Positions 62,440-64,000 of a DNA stretch of 64,000 nt are shown here, in pieces. Source of the DNA: Neisseria chenwenguii (lineage in GTDB: Bacteria > Pseudomonadota > Gammaproteobacteria > Burkholderiales > Neisseriaceae); NCBI RefSeq assembly GCF_002216145.1, contig NZ_CP022278.1, positions 310,001 to 374,000 of the forward strand, written 5' to 3'. The position numbers and the translations under genes are program-made. Under the pieces are notes generated by a model. It was not told the origin of the DNA. It worked only from the letters and a program-made list of their open reading frames with translations, and made no database searches. Positions within the stretch are counted from its first letter, which is position 1. Each line of letters starts with the position of its first letter.

Positions 62440-62880
62440 ATTAAACTCCTACAAAAATTCAACCGCACCGCCTTTCAGACGGCATCAAATATTCCAAACC
62501 GCCATACAAAGCGGCAGTAGGTACGGTTAGCCGCCCAAAGGCGGCGTAACCGTACAACTTCATCACGCAAACCATACCATACAAATGATACAAACCCGCC
62601 GCTCCCCCCCATAGTTCGGATTCCCGAATCCGACATCACACCTGCCCAACCACGTCGGATATAAGCATCCGACCCAACCGTTTATCTAAAAAAATGACCG
62701 ACTGTTGTTTCCCATACACACAATCCTGCTATTTTCTTACAAAACTTAAAAATAAGTTGCCTGCAATCAAACGGTTGCTTAATATGACAAACGGTCAGAT
62801 AAGCACTGGCCGACACATATACTCACCCAATCCGGCGTATAAAAAAACCATGCCAAACACATTACTTAAGGAAATTCAAA
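62440..62880. other. Intergenic region upstream of the fimbrial operon
   Basis: 441 bases. It holds a DUS near 62475, a palindrome of the ACGGTTAGC family (62521-62556), a seven-C run (62604-62610), GTCGGAT/ATCCGAC palindromes (62618-62675), then an AT-rich leader with TATACT (about 62818) and TATAAAA (about 62840) boxes before the pilin gene. A 91-codon frame starting at 62694 overlaps the leader and pilin start and is not credible. Confidence 0.5.
62521..62556. repeat. Long palindrome of the ACGGTTAGC family, second copy
   Basis: GTACGGTTAGCCGCC pairs with GGCGGCGTAACCGTAC around CAAA. The outer arms match those at 30541-30580 while the inner arm differs, as expected for a compensating palindromic repeat. 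Confidence 0.6.
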
Positions 62881-63525
62881 ATGAAAAAACAGTTCAAAAT
62901 TGCCGCCATCGCGTTTGGTTTGTTTACCGCGTTTGCAGGTGCCCAAGCTCAGGCTGCCAACGGTACTAAAGAAGACCACTTCAACGTTACTATCAAATTG
63001 GAAGGCATGTGCGAAGTATTGCAAACCAATGGCGGTAAAACAACCGGCAATATTGCATCTGAAGGTGAAGTTGCTGCAATGGCCGGTGCCGACATTGACT
63101 TCGGTACGCATGACGCCAAATCCGCAGATCCTGCTCTGACCCAAGGCAACAAAGGTGCAGCAGCAGGTATTCAAGTTCATTGCAGCAAAAATACTCCCTT
63201 TAACGTTGGCCTGACACCGCTGAATGTAAACAGCACAACCGGTCAAGGCACAATGAACGGTTTGGCAAGCGGTAATAGCGATACCGTTATTTACCAACTG
63301 TACAAACCTACCGTAAATGGCAGCGGCCTGACTGAAAGCATTCAAAATACAGCTTCAACAAACGTTTGGGGCGATCAAATCGGCACGAACACACTCGCTC
63401 TGACCGGTAAAGGTTTGAACACACCGATTCAAATCCCAGTATGGGCAAAAATCAGCGGTGCAAACTCTATCGACAAATATGTTGACCGCTACCAAGACCG
63501 CGTAAAAGTTACCCTGACCTACTAA
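62881..63525 (+). CDS. Csu/SCPU-type fimbrial major subunit
   Basis: The 214-residue protein has a signal peptide (MKKQFKIAAIAFGLFTAFAGAQAQA) and a spore-coat-U-like (SCPU) immunoglobulin fold: CEVLQTNGG near the start of the mature protein, DIDFGTHDAKSADPALTQG, and AAGIQVHCSKNTPFNVGLTPL, the CxG..FG..C pattern typical of CsuA/B pilins with one disulphide. The C-terminus (YQDRVKVTLTY) has the alternating pattern of a strand bound by the chaperone. AAGGA precedes the ATG. It is the first gene of a chaperone-usher operon. Codon use looks like a highly expressed gene. Confidence 0.85.
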   Translation: MKKQFKIAAIAFGLFTAFAGAQAQAANGTKEDHFNVTIKLEGMCEVLQTNGGKTTGNIASEGEVAAMAGADIDFGTHDAKSADPALTQGNKGAAAGIQVHCSKNTPFNVGLTPLNVNSTTGQGTMNGLASGNSDTVIYQLYKPTVNGSGLTESIQNTASTNVWGDQIGTNTLALTGKGLNTPIQIPVWAKISGANSIDKYVDRYQDRVKVTLTY

Positions 63526-63534
63526 TCCGCCCTG

Positions 63535-63574
63535 CCCCGCAGAGCGGCCCTCCCTGACCGTTCTGCGGGGTTTT
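63535..63574 (+). terminator. Strong terminator between pilin subunit and chaperone genes
   Basis: CCCCGCAGAGCGG pairs with CCGTTCTGCGGGG (one mismatch) around a ten-base loop and runs into TTTTC. It starts ten bases after the pilin stop, so only read-through transcripts reach the chaperone gene, giving an excess of subunit. Confidence 0.82.
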
Positions 63575-63695
63575 CTGCGGACAAAGATGTCGATATGACC
63601 TTGCAGGTCTTTCCATAAACATAAAAACACTACCGAAAAGCCGTCTGAAGCAGTTTTCAGACGGCATTCCCATTTTTAACCCTACGGATTCACCC

Positions 63696-64000
63696 ATGCG
63701 TCATTTTATTCTTCTTTCTTCCGCCCTCCTCGCCGCCGCGCCTGCTTTTTCTGCTGGTTTACAGATTTCCCCCATCAGCCTTTCCATTCCCGCCAAACAG
63801 CGGGCGGGGATGTTTCATCTGAGCAATACGGGCAGCCGGCCGCTGACGGCGCAGGTACGCGTGTTCCGTTGGGAGCAGAACGACAAAGGCGAAGAGGTTT
63901 TGACGCCGAGTAAAGACGTACTCGCCAGCCCGCCGATGGTGAAAATTGCAGCAGGCGGCAAGCAGCAGTTCCGTGTAATCCGTACCAAACCTTCGAGCGG
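63696..64000 (+). CDS. Periplasmic fimbrial chaperone (CsuC/PapD type), partial
   Basis: The frame opens at 63696 with a signal peptide (MRHFILLSSALLAAAPAFSAG). The PapD-like N-terminal domain follows: LQISPISLSIPAKQRAGMFHLSNTGSRPLTAQVRVFRWEQNDKGEEVLTPSKDVLASPPMVKIAAGGKQQFRVIRTKPSSG, with the ASPPMVKIAAG...QFRVIR strand typical of pilus chaperones. It runs off the right edge after 101 codons. It would fold and deliver the SCPU pilin to an usher expected downstream. Confidence 0.88.
   Translation, partial: MRHFILLSSALLAAAPAFSAGLQISPISLSIPAKQRAGMFHLSNTGSRPLTAQVRVFRWEQNDKGEEVLTPSKDVLASPPMVKIAAGGKQQFRVIRTKPSS

Noticed and set aside
1..64000. CRISPR array, insertion-sequence transposase or rRNA genes
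   Set aside because: No regularly spaced direct repeats with unique spacers, no transposase-like frame and no rRNA sequence were seen. The abundant short repeats are DUS and Correia elements.

Overview
The window is chromosomal DNA of a Neisseria-type betaproteobacterium. The clearest sign is the very high density of the Neisseria DNA uptake sequence, mostly the AGGCCGTCTGAA (AG-DUS) form, often in inverted pairs that look like terminators. Correia repeat enclosed elements (CREE) and typical neisserial neighbours (rimP-nusA-infB, hfq, recA, bfd, rho) agree. The AG-DUS dialect points to a commensal species rather than the meningococcus or gonococcus. The species cannot be named from this alone.

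Layout. 1-2.9 kb: a two-partner secretion pair (TpsA N-terminal part and TpsB), both interrupted by frameshifts. 3.1-3.3 kb: tRNA-Glu and tRNA-Arg. 3.5-18.5 kb: mostly leftward core genes (dgt, rho, a small GNAT, brnQ, bfd, a Mop-domain protein, xerD, bcp, a deoxynucleoside kinase, folK, a SirB2 protein, a YtqB-like methyltransferase, hfq, der, yfgM, hisS). 18.8-32.4 kb: an RluA-type pseudouridine synthase, an RDD protein, serC, rimP-nusA-infB, a small nitroreductase, a 609-residue RTX-repeat protein and an acyltransferase/OlsB-like pair. 32.5-34.9 kb: dcd, a MORN-like secreted protein whose stop lies in a CREE, rdgC and a second tRNA-Glu.

35.0-43.5 kb: an efflux cluster in the order TetR (broken by an amber codon), HlyD/YhiI-like adaptor, RbbA-like double ABC ATPase-permease, YhhJ-like permease and NodT-type outer-membrane factor. 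An AT-rich segment between adaptor and ATPase carries, on the opposite strand, a double-glycine-leader bacteriocin-like peptide gene and a tightly coupled gene for a 51-residue membrane peptide that could be its immunity protein.

43.5-60.2 kb: rpsO, then a glycerate/glucarate catabolic set (cdaR, GntP permease, glycerate kinase at 44-48 kb; garR and garL at 58.4-60.2 kb). About 9 kb of visibly less GC-rich DNA separates the two halves. It carries a DUF1269 protein behind an 11-base homopolymer, AraC and LysR regulators, a five-gene redox/detoxification operon with two exported products, an exported alpha/beta hydrolase and a nitroreductase. Its edges carry two related remnants of nitronate monooxygenase genes in direct orientation. 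60.6-64.0 kb: recA, a uracil-DNA glycosylase-family protein, and the start of a Csu/SCPU-type chaperone-usher fimbrial operon with a strong terminator between pilin subunit and chaperone.

Main points of interest: the bacteriocin/immunity pair, the flanked accessory island with its exported redox operon, uptake sequences used as coding material (stop codons, an RbbA linker, RTX FSDG motifs), and several disrupted genes.
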